Part shown: one piece after another, positions 1-6,861 of the stretch
How positions within the stretch are numbered: position 1 is the first letter of the stretch
Layout of the letters: each line of letters begins with the position of its first letter
NCBI GenBank assembly: GCA_031254635.1
Contig: JAIRUB010000188.1
Location: 1-10,661 of the forward strand
Source of the DNA: Prevotellaceae bacterium
GTDB lineage: Bacteria > Bacteroidota > Bacteroidia > Bacteroidales > UBA932
Length of the DNA: 10,661 bases
Direction: 5' to 3'
The notes under the pieces: generated by a model
Database searches by the model: none
Seen by the model: the letters and a program-made list of their open reading frames with translations, nothing else
What the model was told of the DNA's origin: nothing
Made by a program: the position numbers and the translations under genes

Positions 1-662
1 GAGGAAAAGTGTTGGCTATGGAAACCGATAAGGCCTTTGACGCTGTGGCGGCAGATTCCGATTGGGCTTTTTATATTCAGGCCGATGAGGTAGTGCATGA
101 AAAATATTTGCCGGTAATCCGACAGGCTATGGAGCAATACGTAGCCGACAAGCGTGTAGAAGGCCTGCTGTTTAATTATACACATTTCTTTGGCTCTTAC
201 GATTATGTTGGGGCATCGCGTTTGTGGTATAGACATGAAATCAGGGTTATTCGCAACGATAAAAACATTCGCTCTTATCGCGATGCACAAGGCTTTCGCA
301 AAGACAATAAAAAATTAAATGTAAAAGCTATAAATGCAAGTATTTACCATTATGGTTGGGTAAAGCAGCCGAAATTTATGCAGGCCAAGGTAAGAAACTT
401 CCACAGCCTATACCACGACGAGGAATGGTTGGATAAGCATGTAGTCAAGTCCGAGGAATTTGATTATTCCGGAATTGATGTGTTGGCGCAGTTTACAGGA
501 ACGCATCCGACAGTTATTAGCGAGCGGATTAAAGGTAAAAACTGGACTTTCGAACGCGACCTCAGTAAAAATAACCGAAAATTTAAGGAAAAACTGTTAC
601 ATTTTGTTGAAAAACTTACAGGGAAACGCTTATTTGAGTATAAAAATTATAAAATCATTTAA
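1..662 (+). CDS. Glycosyltransferase family 2, 5'-truncated by the window edge
   Basis: This is the C-terminal part of a GT-A-fold family 2 glycosyltransferase, probably cytoplasmic and adding a sugar to a surface glycan; donor and acceptor cannot be told. The reading frame is open from base 3, so the first possible start (GTG at 9) is very probably internal: the protein begins in the middle of the domain, shortly before the segment FYIQADEVVH (residues 21-30 from that GTG). There QADE takes the place of the usual metal-binding DXD motif. Downstream come an aromatic stretch (FNYTHFFGSYDY), a basic segment with SYRDAQGFRK, and IYHYGWVK, an order familiar from a Bacteroidota glycosyltransferase subfamily. 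From family lengths of around 290 residues I infer that some 70 N-terminal residues lie upstream. The stop is TAA at 660-662, two bases before lysS, so the two are probably co-transcribed. Family assignment is firm, specificity unknown. Confidence 0.8.
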   Translation, partial: GKVLAMETDKAFDAVAADSDWAFYIQADEVVHEKYLPVIRQAMEQYVADKRVEGLLFNYTHFFGSYDYVGASRLWYRHEIRVIRNDKNIRSYRDAQGFRKDNKKLNVKAINASIYHYGWVKQPKFMQAKVRNFHSLYHDEEWLDKHVVKSEEFDYSGIDVLAQFTGTHPTVISERIKGKNWTFERDLSKNNRKFKEKLLHFVEKLTGKRLFEYKNYKII

Positions 663-664
663 CA

Positions 665-2179
665 ATGGAGCATCATGAACTTAGTGAGCAGGAAGCTATC
701 CGTCGCTCGTCGTTGAAAGAATTAGAAAATTTGAATGTGAACGTCTATCCTGCCGAAGCCTTTGCTGTGAACGCTACTACAGAGGAAATCCGTGAACAGT
801 TTAGTCTGAATAAAAATAATTTTCAAGAAATAAGTATTGCCGGTCGTATTATGACACGGCGTATTATGGGTGCCGCTGCTTTTTTTGAATTGCAGGACGA
901 AAAAGGACGCATTCAAATATATGTTAAGCGTGATGATATATGCACCGGAGAAGACAAAACGCTTTATAATACCGTATTCAAAAAATTGTTGGATATCGGC
1001 GATATTGTTGGCGTATGCGGCTATGCTTTTATTACCCAAACAGGCGCTTTGGCTATTCATGCAAAGGAACTAAAGGTACTTTGCAAATCGTTGCGTGTGT
1101 TGCCGATTGTAAAAGAAAAAGACGGCGAAGTGTATGACGCTTTTTCCGACCCTGAATTGCGTTACCGTATGCGCTATGTTGACCTTATTGTAAATCCGCA
1201 GGTGCGTGAAGTGTTCATCAAGCGTACCAAGTTGATCAATGCTATGCGCGATTTTTTTAATGCTAAAGGTTATTTGGAAGTAGATACGCCTGTGTTGCAG
1301 TCCATACCCGGAGGCGCTTCGGCACGTCCCTTTATTACACATCATAATGCCCTGGATATTCCTTTGTACCTACGTATCGCTAATGAATTATATCTGAAAA
1401 GGCTTATCGTAGGCGGGTTTACAGGCGTCTATGAATTTTCACGCAACTTCCGTAATGAGGGAATGGACCGTACGCACAATCCCGAATTTACTTGTTTGGA
1501 AATCTATGTGGCTTACAAAGATTACCTTTGGATGATGGAATTTACAGAGCAGTTATTTGAAAAGGTATCCCTTGAAGTCAATGGCAATACCACGGCAAAG
1601 ATTGGCGATAGTTTGATTGACTTTAAAGGTCCTTACCGCCGCCTGCCTATGCTTGATGCCATTAAAGAATATGCAGGAGTGGATATTTCCGATACGAATG
1701 AAGAACAAGTCCGTGAGGTATGTAATCAATTACATATTCCTGTTGATAAAACTATGGGCAAGGGAAAGTTAATAGATGCCATCTTCGGGGAAAAATGCGA
1801 ACATCATTTAGTTCAGCCGACTTTTATTATTGATTATCCTATCGAATTGTCGCCACTAACCAAACGTCATCGCAGTAATCCGAGTCTTACGGAGCGTTTT
1901 GAACTTTTTGTGAATGGCAAAGAAATATGCAATGCTTATTCGGAATTGAACGACCCCATTGACCAGTTGGAGCGCTTTCAAGAGCAAACCAAACTGAAAG
2001 AAAAAGGCGATGATGAGGCCATGTTTATCGACATGGATTTTGTTCGTGCGCTTGAATACGGTATGCCGCCGACTTCCGGAATGGGCATTGGAATTGACCG
2101 CTTGGTGATGATGATGGCCGGCGCCTCTTCTATTCAAGATGTATTGTTATTTCCACAGATGCGACCGGAAAATAAATAG
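665..2179 (+). CDS. lysS: Lysine--tRNA ligase, class II
   Basis: Charges tRNA-Lys with lysine at the cost of ATP in the cytoplasm. The 504-residue protein has the whole class II LysRS layout. An N-terminal OB-fold anticodon-binding domain spans about residues 55-140. Motif 1 lies around 184-215 (KGYLEVDTPVLQ), motif 2 at 258-279 (FSRNFRNEGMDRTHNPEF, with the ATP-binding arginine), and motif 3 at 472-484 (GMGIGIDRLVMMM). The Lys-binding segment NGKEICNAYSELNDP (417-431) is also present. The length matches the usual bacterial form of about 500 residues and lacks the C-terminal extension seen in some Bacteroides enzymes. ATG at 665 is the natural start; there is no Shine-Dalgarno sequence and the upstream gene stops two bases before it, so translation may be coupled. 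Its position between two glycosyltransferase genes is odd for a housekeeping gene. Nothing is missing from the active site. Confidence 0.97.
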   Translation: MEHHELSEQEAIRRSSLKELENLNVNVYPAEAFAVNATTEEIREQFSLNKNNFQEISIAGRIMTRRIMGAAAFFELQDEKGRIQIYVKRDDICTGEDKTLYNTVFKKLLDIGDIVGVCGYAFITQTGALAIHAKELKVLCKSLRVLPIVKEKDGEVYDAFSDPELRYRMRYVDLIVNPQVREVFIKRTKLINAMRDFFNAKGYLEVDTPVLQSIPGGASARPFITHHNALDIPLYLRIANELYLKRLIVGGFTGVYEFSRNFRNEGMDRTHNPEFTCLEIYVAYKDYLWMMEFTEQLFEKVSLEVNGNTTAKIGDSLIDFKGPYRRLPMLDAIKEYAGVDISDTNEEQVREVCNQLHIPVDKTMGKGKLIDAIFGEKCEHHLVQPTFIIDYPIELSPLTKRHRSNPSLTERFELFVNGKEICNAYSELNDPIDQLERFQEQTKLKEKGDDEAMFIDMDFVRALEYGMPPTSGMGIGIDRLVMMMAGASSIQDVLLFPQMRPENK

Positions 2180-2199
2180 GAGTGTTAAACTTTAAACCG

Positions 2200-2997
2200 A
2201 TGATTTCAGTTGTCATTTCCATATACAAGCGGCTTGACATGCTTAATTTGATATTGCAAGCTTTGTCGCAACAATCGTACACCAATTTTGAAGTGATTGT
2301 TGCAGAAGACAATGATGCAGCCGAAACCGCCGATTTCATCCGAAGTGTCCACGAAAAATATACATATTCCTTGAAACATGTGTGTCAAAAAGATGCTGGA
2401 TTTCGGAAAACCGCTATTTTAAACAAAGCACTTCGCATAGCAGAAGGCGAACAATTCGTATTTCTAGATGGTGATTGTATTCCGCACAGACATCTTTTGC
2501 ACGAGTATTCAAAAGCGATATGCGGCAATGTAATGTGCTATGGCAGACGTTTATTTCTCAGCAAAAGCCTTTCGGAAAAACTGCTGAAAACCGAAAGCAT
2601 CAAGGGTTTGAATATTTGGACAGCCATCCTGTATTGCAGCAAGAGCGTAGGCGCCGGTATTTATTTGCCATGGAAGAAAAATACCCATAAACAAAATCGT
2701 GTAATTTTAGGCTGCAATTGGGGCATCGAACGTGCTGCGCTTTTTTCAATTAACGGATTTGACGAAGATTATCAACGTGCCGGTCGCGGAGAAGACTTTG
2801 ATGTGGAATGGCGGCTGATAAAAAAAGCCTACAGAAAAATTTCCATGAAAAACAAAGCAATCGTATATCATATCTTCCATCCTGCAAATTATAGCGATGC
2901 GGATACGCTCTATGTACAGGATTTGATGATGCAAAAAATGGAAGCGGGTAATGTGTATTGTTTAAATGGCTTGGAAAAAACAAGGCAACCCTATTGA
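2200..2997 (+). CDS. Glycosyltransferase family 2 with galactosyltransferase-like C-terminal half
   Basis: A 265-residue GT-A glycosyltransferase, probably cytoplasmic and acting on a lipid-linked surface glycan. The N-terminus MISVVISIYKR opens the nucleotide-binding fold. The metal-binding DXD equivalent is FLDGDCIPH (residues 88-96, DGD at 90-92). The C-terminal half carries GCNWGIERAALFSINGFDE (171-189) and GRGEDFDVEWRL (196-206), the acidic ED..W motif typical of Glyco_transf_7C-type (galactosyl or N-acetylgalactosaminyl) enzymes; the actual sugar is not determined. I chose ATG at 2200 because it puts the family's first beta strand at the N-terminus. An in-frame GTG at 2182 would add MLNFKP and sits only two bases after the lysS stop. 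An AGGAG at 2178-2182 is too far from 2200 to be a normal ribosome binding site. It follows lysS by 20 bases. Its stop codon overlaps the end of the opposite-strand acetyltransferase gene. Confidence 0.9.
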   Translation: MISVVISIYKRLDMLNLILQALSQQSYTNFEVIVAEDNDAAETADFIRSVHEKYTYSLKHVCQKDAGFRKTAILNKALRIAEGEQFVFLDGDCIPHRHLLHEYSKAICGNVMCYGRRLFLSKSLSEKLLKTESIKGLNIWTAILYCSKSVGAGIYLPWKKNTHKQNRVILGCNWGIERAALFSINGFDEDYQRAGRGEDFDVEWRLIKKAYRKISMKNKAIVYHIFHPANYSDADTLYVQDLMMQKMEAGNVYCLNGLEKTRQPY

Positions 2998-3473
2998 TAA
3001 GATGGTTTTAGTGTTTTTCCCATACGAATAATGTTGCCTTTTTGCCAGATTAATTTGAACCCGAATTTTTCATAAAGGCTTTTTGCGGCTACATTGCTTT
3101 CGAGAATTTCAAGAAAAACCATATTCAGTTTTAGTACATTTTCAGCATAACGCAAACATTCAGATAATGCTTCTTTTCCTACGCCTTTCCTGCGCATAGT
3201 TTCGTCGTAAATATAAATTCCCCAATCCGTCTGTTTTTTTTCATGATCAATAGAATGAAAATATGTAACGCCTATGTCTTGTCCATTAATCCTTATAAAA
3301 AAAGCTATTGCCTTTGGATTTGGCATAGCCAGTTTCGCAAGCCAATTTTTGTGAATTTTCTCTTCAATATACTTTATTTGAAAATACTTTGCTACCTGTT
3401 CGGCGTTTCGCCAAGTAAGCGTTGCAAGCTGCTTTTCATAAAGCGTGTCTAAAAAATTAATTAGTTCAACCAT
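2991..3473 (-). CDS. GNAT-family N-acetyltransferase, probably acting on an amino sugar nucleotide (PseH/WecD-like role)
   Basis: A complete 160-residue GNAT acetyltransferase. The acetyl-CoA pyrophosphate loop is visible as RRKGVGKEAL (residues 94-103, pattern RxxGxG). Before it is the strand pair FFIRINGQDIGVTYFHSID with DWGIYIYDE, and after it VFLEILESNVAAKSLYEKFGF (119-139), the usual end of the fold. The N-terminal WRNAEQVAKYF (21-31) and the IGV-Y-F-SID-DWGIYI pattern resemble PseH, which N-acetylates a UDP-linked 4-amino sugar. Next to a WecE-type aminotransferase the simplest inference is acetylation of the 4-amino group of dTDP-Fuc4N, the job of WecD in enterobacteria, although the sequence style is nearer to PseH. 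It is last in the minus-strand cluster; its ATG overlaps the end of the preceding glycosyltransferase gene by 8 bases, which suggests translational coupling. Family is sure, substrate inferred. Confidence 0.85.
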   Translation of the reverse strand: MVELINFLDTLYEKQLATLTWRNAEQVAKYFQIKYIEEKIHKNWLAKLAMPNPKAIAFFIRINGQDIGVTYFHSIDHEKKQTDWGIYIYDETMRRKGVGKEALSECLRYAENVLKLNMVFLEILESNVAAKSLYEKFGFKLIWQKGNIIRMGKTLKPSYQ

Positions 3474-4839
3474 TGTTGCTGTGTATAAATTCGATAAGAC
3501 GACAGGCTATTTTCTTGCCTTCAAAATTTCTGAGAAAATGTTTGTAATTTTCATTCGTTACTTTCTTGCGTAAGCCGGAATCATAGAGCAAATGCTCTAT
3601 ACCTTGTTCCATGTCTGAGATATTGTCAAACGAAAACGGATAATTTTCCGGCATGTATTCGTGAAACGTCCACAGCGGGTTATCCTTGTTTATTTTAACT
3701 ACATTCGGAATGCGAAGAGCAATTAAATCAACTTGTGTTAGTGCAGAAGATACCGGAAAGCTGTCAATAAACAGGTCTGCGCACTTGAACAGGATTTTGT
3801 AATTTGACGACGTTGGCAGCATAATCATTCTTTTTCTGATTTTTTTATCTTCAAAGATACCAAAAATAATTTTTTTTTGTTTTCTCTTAAAATTTGAAAT
3901 CACAACATGATATAAATTATTATTACGTTTCAAAAGGCGATAAATCATTTCAAAGTACGGAGACTTGCCGTTGTCAAAAAATTTGTATGGTGCTGCGCCG
4001 CTCATTGTGCAAAGACAGTCAGTTGGAATACCGATTTCCTTTCTTTTTTCTGCGACTGCTTTTTCCGTGAATTTCGGCACATCAGATTCCGGCAAATACG
4101 GCAAGCCGATAACTGCTGTATTATCCAACCTGCGGTCGGTCTTTGTGATTTGCGCCATTGTGTTCGCTCCCTCTAAAATCAGGTCGCAAAACTGCATACC
4201 CAATGATGGAAAATGCGAGCCATGATTATAAAAGAGCAAACATAAATCCGTATTCTTTTTCAGCATTGCCAGCAATGTTGCGCTAAATACATCATCCATG
4301 TGTATTAATGCCAAAATTGATTTTGGATTTTTCGTAATGACCGTCTCATACGTTTGTTCCAACTTTTCTTTCCAGCACTTATCATAATAATTGTATTCAA
4401 TACCGCATATATTGGCGTTTTTGGCGATTTCTTTTATTTTGTCAGGAGCATTTGAAAAAGAAGTTTCCATTTTTGTCAGAAACAAAATATTTTTATCCTT
4501 TTCCGGCATGGATGCAAAGATGTTTATGATAAGTTCAGTATGTCCGCCAGTATCATAAAGTTCAGTGGCAAGTATAACAAAGTTGCCGTCGCTATTTGAA
4601 TGGATTTTTTTTGGTGCTACTGTTTTTTCTGCAATGTAGCTGATACGATTGTCAAAAATTTTGGTGTTCAGCGGAAGATTTAAAGAAAAATCATTGTGTA
4701 TGGCAAGCAATGGTTGTTTTGCTTGAAAAAGTGGTATTCCAAGCAGGTAAGTTGTATAGCCTTCGGATGACGTATGCTTGATACAGACAGGTATTCCAAA
4801 GATTTTGAATTTATTGCGTTTCCATCCGAATATTTTCAT
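3466..4839 (-). CDS. Probable GT-B-fold glycosyltransferase with N-terminal repeated GIP motif
   Basis: A 457-residue protein that looks like a GT-B (family 4-like) glycosyltransferase for surface polysaccharide. Supporting features are an N-terminal Rossmann-like strand followed by a Gly-Gly-His loop (FVILATELYDTGGH, residues 87-100), a mid-protein NHGSHFPSLG (205-214), the linker AVIGLPYLPESD (242-253), and a C-terminal half with ADLFIDSFPVSSALTQVDLIA (354-374). That last stretch is where GT-B enzymes contact the sugar nucleotide. Before the domain are two similar pieces, FKIFGIPV (11-18) and YLLGIPLFQ (31-39), a short recurring motif I remember from the N-termini of some lipopolysaccharide glycosyltransferases. 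The ATG overlaps the wecE stop as ATGA, and the end overlaps the acetyltransferase start by 8 bases. The gene is A+T-rich, with an A9 and an A8 run on the coding strand. The fold is inferred from pattern, not from a strong signature; donor and acceptor are unknown. Confidence 0.72.
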   Translation of the reverse strand: MKIFGWKRNKFKIFGIPVCIKHTSSEGYTTYLLGIPLFQAKQPLLAIHNDFSLNLPLNTKIFDNRISYIAEKTVAPKKIHSNSDGNFVILATELYDTGGHTELIINIFASMPEKDKNILFLTKMETSFSNAPDKIKEIAKNANICGIEYNYYDKCWKEKLEQTYETVITKNPKSILALIHMDDVFSATLLAMLKKNTDLCLLFYNHGSHFPSLGMQFCDLILEGANTMAQITKTDRRLDNTAVIGLPYLPESDVPKFTEKAVAEKRKEIGIPTDCLCTMSGAAPYKFFDNGKSPYFEMIYRLLKRNNNLYHVVISNFKRKQKKIIFGIFEDKKIRKRMIMLPTSSNYKILFKCADLFIDSFPVSSALTQVDLIALRIPNVVKINKDNPLWTFHEYMPENYPFSFDNISDMEQGIEHLLYDSGLRKKVTNENYKHFLRNFEGKKIACRLIEFIHSNNG

Positions 4840-5969
4840 AACTTGTTCAAAAATTCCATTGTTTTTTCAATAACAAAGGCTAACATCTTTTCATCCATTT
4901 CGTGAAAAAGCGGAAGCCTTACCAAAGTATTGCTGGCAAGGTCTGTCACAGACATATTTCCTGTGGCTCTGCCAAATCTCTGTCCTGCCGGAGACGAGTG
5001 CAGTGGAACATAGTGAAAAACACACATGATATTATTGTCTTTCATGTATTTAATGAACTTGGTTCTTGTAGCTAAATCGTTGAACCGAAGATAATACATA
5101 TGGGCATTGTGTTTGCAGGTTTCTGGAATATAAGGACATGTAACTATTCCTTTTTGTGCAGGGCCTTTAAATGCTTCATGATATTTATTCCAAATCTGTA
5201 TTCTTTGTGCGTTGATTTTTTCCATGCTTAAAAGTTGAGGGTAAAGATAAGCCGCAATCATATCGCTTGGAAGATATGATGAGCCAAGCTCTACCCAAGT
5301 ATATTTATCAACCTGCCCTCGGAAAAATTTGCTGCGGTTTGTTCCTTTTTCACGGATTATTTCCGCATTTTCAATGTATTTTGTATCGTTGATGATTAGT
5401 GCTCCGCCTTCACCACTTGATATGTTCTTCGTTTCATGGAAAGAATAGCTACCTAAGTTTCCCATGCTACCGCAGGGCTTGTTTTTATACAGGCTTCCCA
5501 CTGCCTGTGCAGCGTCTTCAACAACGGCAATACTGCGTGCTTTGGCGATGCCTAAAATCTTGTCCATCTCACATGAAACGCCGGCGTAATGAACAGGTAC
5601 AACGGCTTTTGTTTTGTTAGTAATAGCAGCGTCTAACTGATTTTCATCAAGGTTTAGGGTATCGTCCTTGATATCAACAAAAACAATTTTTGCTCCTCGC
5701 AAGGCAAAAGAACTGGCTGTGGTTACAAATGTGTAAGAAGGACAAATGATCTCGTCTCCATCTTTTATATCAAGCAAAAGAGCCGATATTTCTAATGCCG
5801 CCGTGCAAGAATGTGTCAATAAAACTTTAGGAGATTGCAAGTAGTTTTCTATAAGAGAATTGCATAATTTGGTATATTTTCCATCTCCGCTTATATGTTT
5901 GTTGTTAATGGCGTCTTTAATATACTCAAATTCTGTTCCCAAAAATGGGGCTTCATTAAATCTTATCAT
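4836..5969 (-). CDS. wecE: dTDP-4-amino-4,6-dideoxygalactose transaminase (WecE/RffA type)
   Basis: A PLP-dependent DegT/DnrJ/EryC1-family aminotransferase that converts dTDP-4-keto-6-deoxy-D-glucose to dTDP-4-amino-4,6-dideoxy-D-galactose with glutamate as amino donor. The sequence tracks E. coli WecE from end to end: IRFNEAPFLGTEFEYI at the start, KVLLTHSCTAALE (48-60), GDEIICPSYTFVTTA (71-85), VPVHYAGVSCEMD (124-136), EDAAQ (151-155), SFHETKN with the PLP-binding lysine K181, REKGTNRSKFFRGQVDKYTW (206-225), and FHYVPLHSSPAGQ (318-330). Length is 377 residues, the same as the family. I start it at ATG 5969, which matches the WecE N-terminus; an in-frame TTG at 5996 would add nine residues and overlap the upstream gene. 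It lies 19 bases after the upstream glycosyltransferase and shares ATGA with the next gene. The dTDP-keto-sugar supply genes are not in the window. The regiochemistry is inferred from the close resemblance. Confidence 0.92.
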   Translation of the reverse strand: MIRFNEAPFLGTEFEYIKDAINNKHISGDGKYTKLCNSLIENYLQSPKVLLTHSCTAALEISALLLDIKDGDEIICPSYTFVTTASSFALRGAKIVFVDIKDDTLNLDENQLDAAITNKTKAVVPVHYAGVSCEMDKILGIAKARSIAVVEDAAQAVGSLYKNKPCGSMGNLGSYSFHETKNISSGEGGALIINDTKYIENAEIIREKGTNRSKFFRGQVDKYTWVELGSSYLPSDMIAAYLYPQLLSMEKINAQRIQIWNKYHEAFKGPAQKGIVTCPYIPETCKHNAHMYYLRFNDLATRTKFIKYMKDNNIMCVFHYVPLHSSPAGQRFGRATGNMSVTDLASNTLVRLPLFHEMDEKMLAFVIEKTMEFLNKL

Positions 5970-5988
5970 TGTATATTGTTTAAACAGG

Positions 5989-6849
5989 TTAGACAAAGAA
6001 TAAATACAACCAAAGACGTTTCATTTTACATAAACATTTTTTCCACAAGAAACCCAGTCCATTGGTCGGCTTTGTCAACTCGCAATAGGGTTCTCCCATT
6101 CGCAAATAATATAAATAAAAGGTACGCGCCGTTATTCCCCATTTTTTAAGGAATCGATGACTCCCTTTGTTTGATGGTGATTTTTTCAATCGCTTGGTGG
6201 ACGATTCCAAAAAATGATACACCCTGCTTGCCGATACGCCTTTGAACCTGCGAACGCCGGCTTGCCAGAGTTTCATGGAAAAATCGGGATCGGAATAAAA
6301 ACCGGGTGAAAATTCAACACTGTATCCTCCCACAAAGTTCCACATTTTGCGATGTACAACAGCCGGAGGATAGGAGGATCCGCACCAATCATGAAAAGAA
6401 ATACTTTGATACTGCGAAAGTAATCGTTCTTCCTCGAAATCTTCGGGCGTAAGACCATAAGAATACGGCGCAATGGCGATTTTTTTACGAACATCAACCG
6501 GCTCGATGGCGGTAGCCGATAAGTAAAATTTTTCGTCGGGCTGCGCCTGTATTTCGTTCCACAAGGCATCGTCCCAATTCGGACAAACATACATATCATC
6601 GTTGACGTACACAATATAATCGGAGGTGGCAATTTGGTATGCTTCATTCAAGGCATGGCACACCCCTGCGTTTTCTTTGCTATATGTGTAATCAATACCC
6701 TGCTCTTTGACCCATTGCAAGGTCCCGTCAGTTCCTTCGTTAACATGAACGATTAGTTGGTGAGCATATTTACTGTTTTTACGAATACTTTCGATACATA
6801 ATCGAAGAAAAGAGAAGTTATTCCAAGTAGGTATCAGTATAGAAAACAT
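5989..6849 (-). CDS. Glycosyltransferase family 2
   Basis: A complete 286-residue GT-A glycosyltransferase. It opens with MFSILIPTWNN, the first strand of the nucleotide-binding fold, followed by HVNEGTDGT (35-43), SKENAGVCHALNEAY (57-71) and the metal-binding YVNDDMYV (81-88), where NDD stands for DXD. GFYSDPDFSMKLWQAG (183-198) is the likely acceptor-side acidic motif. The last 20 or so residues alternate lysine with tryptophan, leucine and phenylalanine (LWKKCLCKMKRLWLYLFFV), which suggests attachment to the inner face of the cytoplasmic membrane, as expected for an enzyme using a lipid-linked acceptor. The ATG at 6849 lies 12 bases after the rho stop, with no room for a separate promoter or terminator, so it is probably read from the rho transcript. 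The stop is 19 bases before wecE. Sugar specificity cannot be read from the sequence. Confidence 0.88.
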   Translation of the reverse strand: MFSILIPTWNNFSFLRLCIESIRKNSKYAHQLIVHVNEGTDGTLQWVKEQGIDYTYSKENAGVCHALNEAYQIATSDYIVYVNDDMYVCPNWDDALWNEIQAQPDEKFYLSATAIEPVDVRKKIAIAPYSYGLTPEDFEEERLLSQYQSISFHDWCGSSYPPAVVHRKMWNFVGGYSVEFSPGFYSDPDFSMKLWQAGVRRFKGVSASRVYHFLESSTKRLKKSPSNKGSHRFLKKWGITARTFYLYYLRMGEPYCELTKPTNGLGFLWKKCLCKMKRLWLYLFFV

Positions 6850-6861
6850 AGTGTTCCTGAC

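Noticed and set aside
460..678. 72-codon open frame inside the first glycosyltransferase gene
   Set aside because: It is an out-of-frame shadow of the glycosyltransferase coding region with no recognisable domain.
2182..2199. GTG start for the glycosyltransferase after lysS
   Set aside because: It adds MLNFKP before the first beta strand and lies two bases from the lysS stop. ATG 2200 gives the normal family start, although GTG cannot be fully excluded.
5970..5996. TTG start for wecE adding nine residues
   Set aside because: It would overlap the upstream glycosyltransferase gene, and the WecE family N-terminus corresponds to the ATG at 5969.
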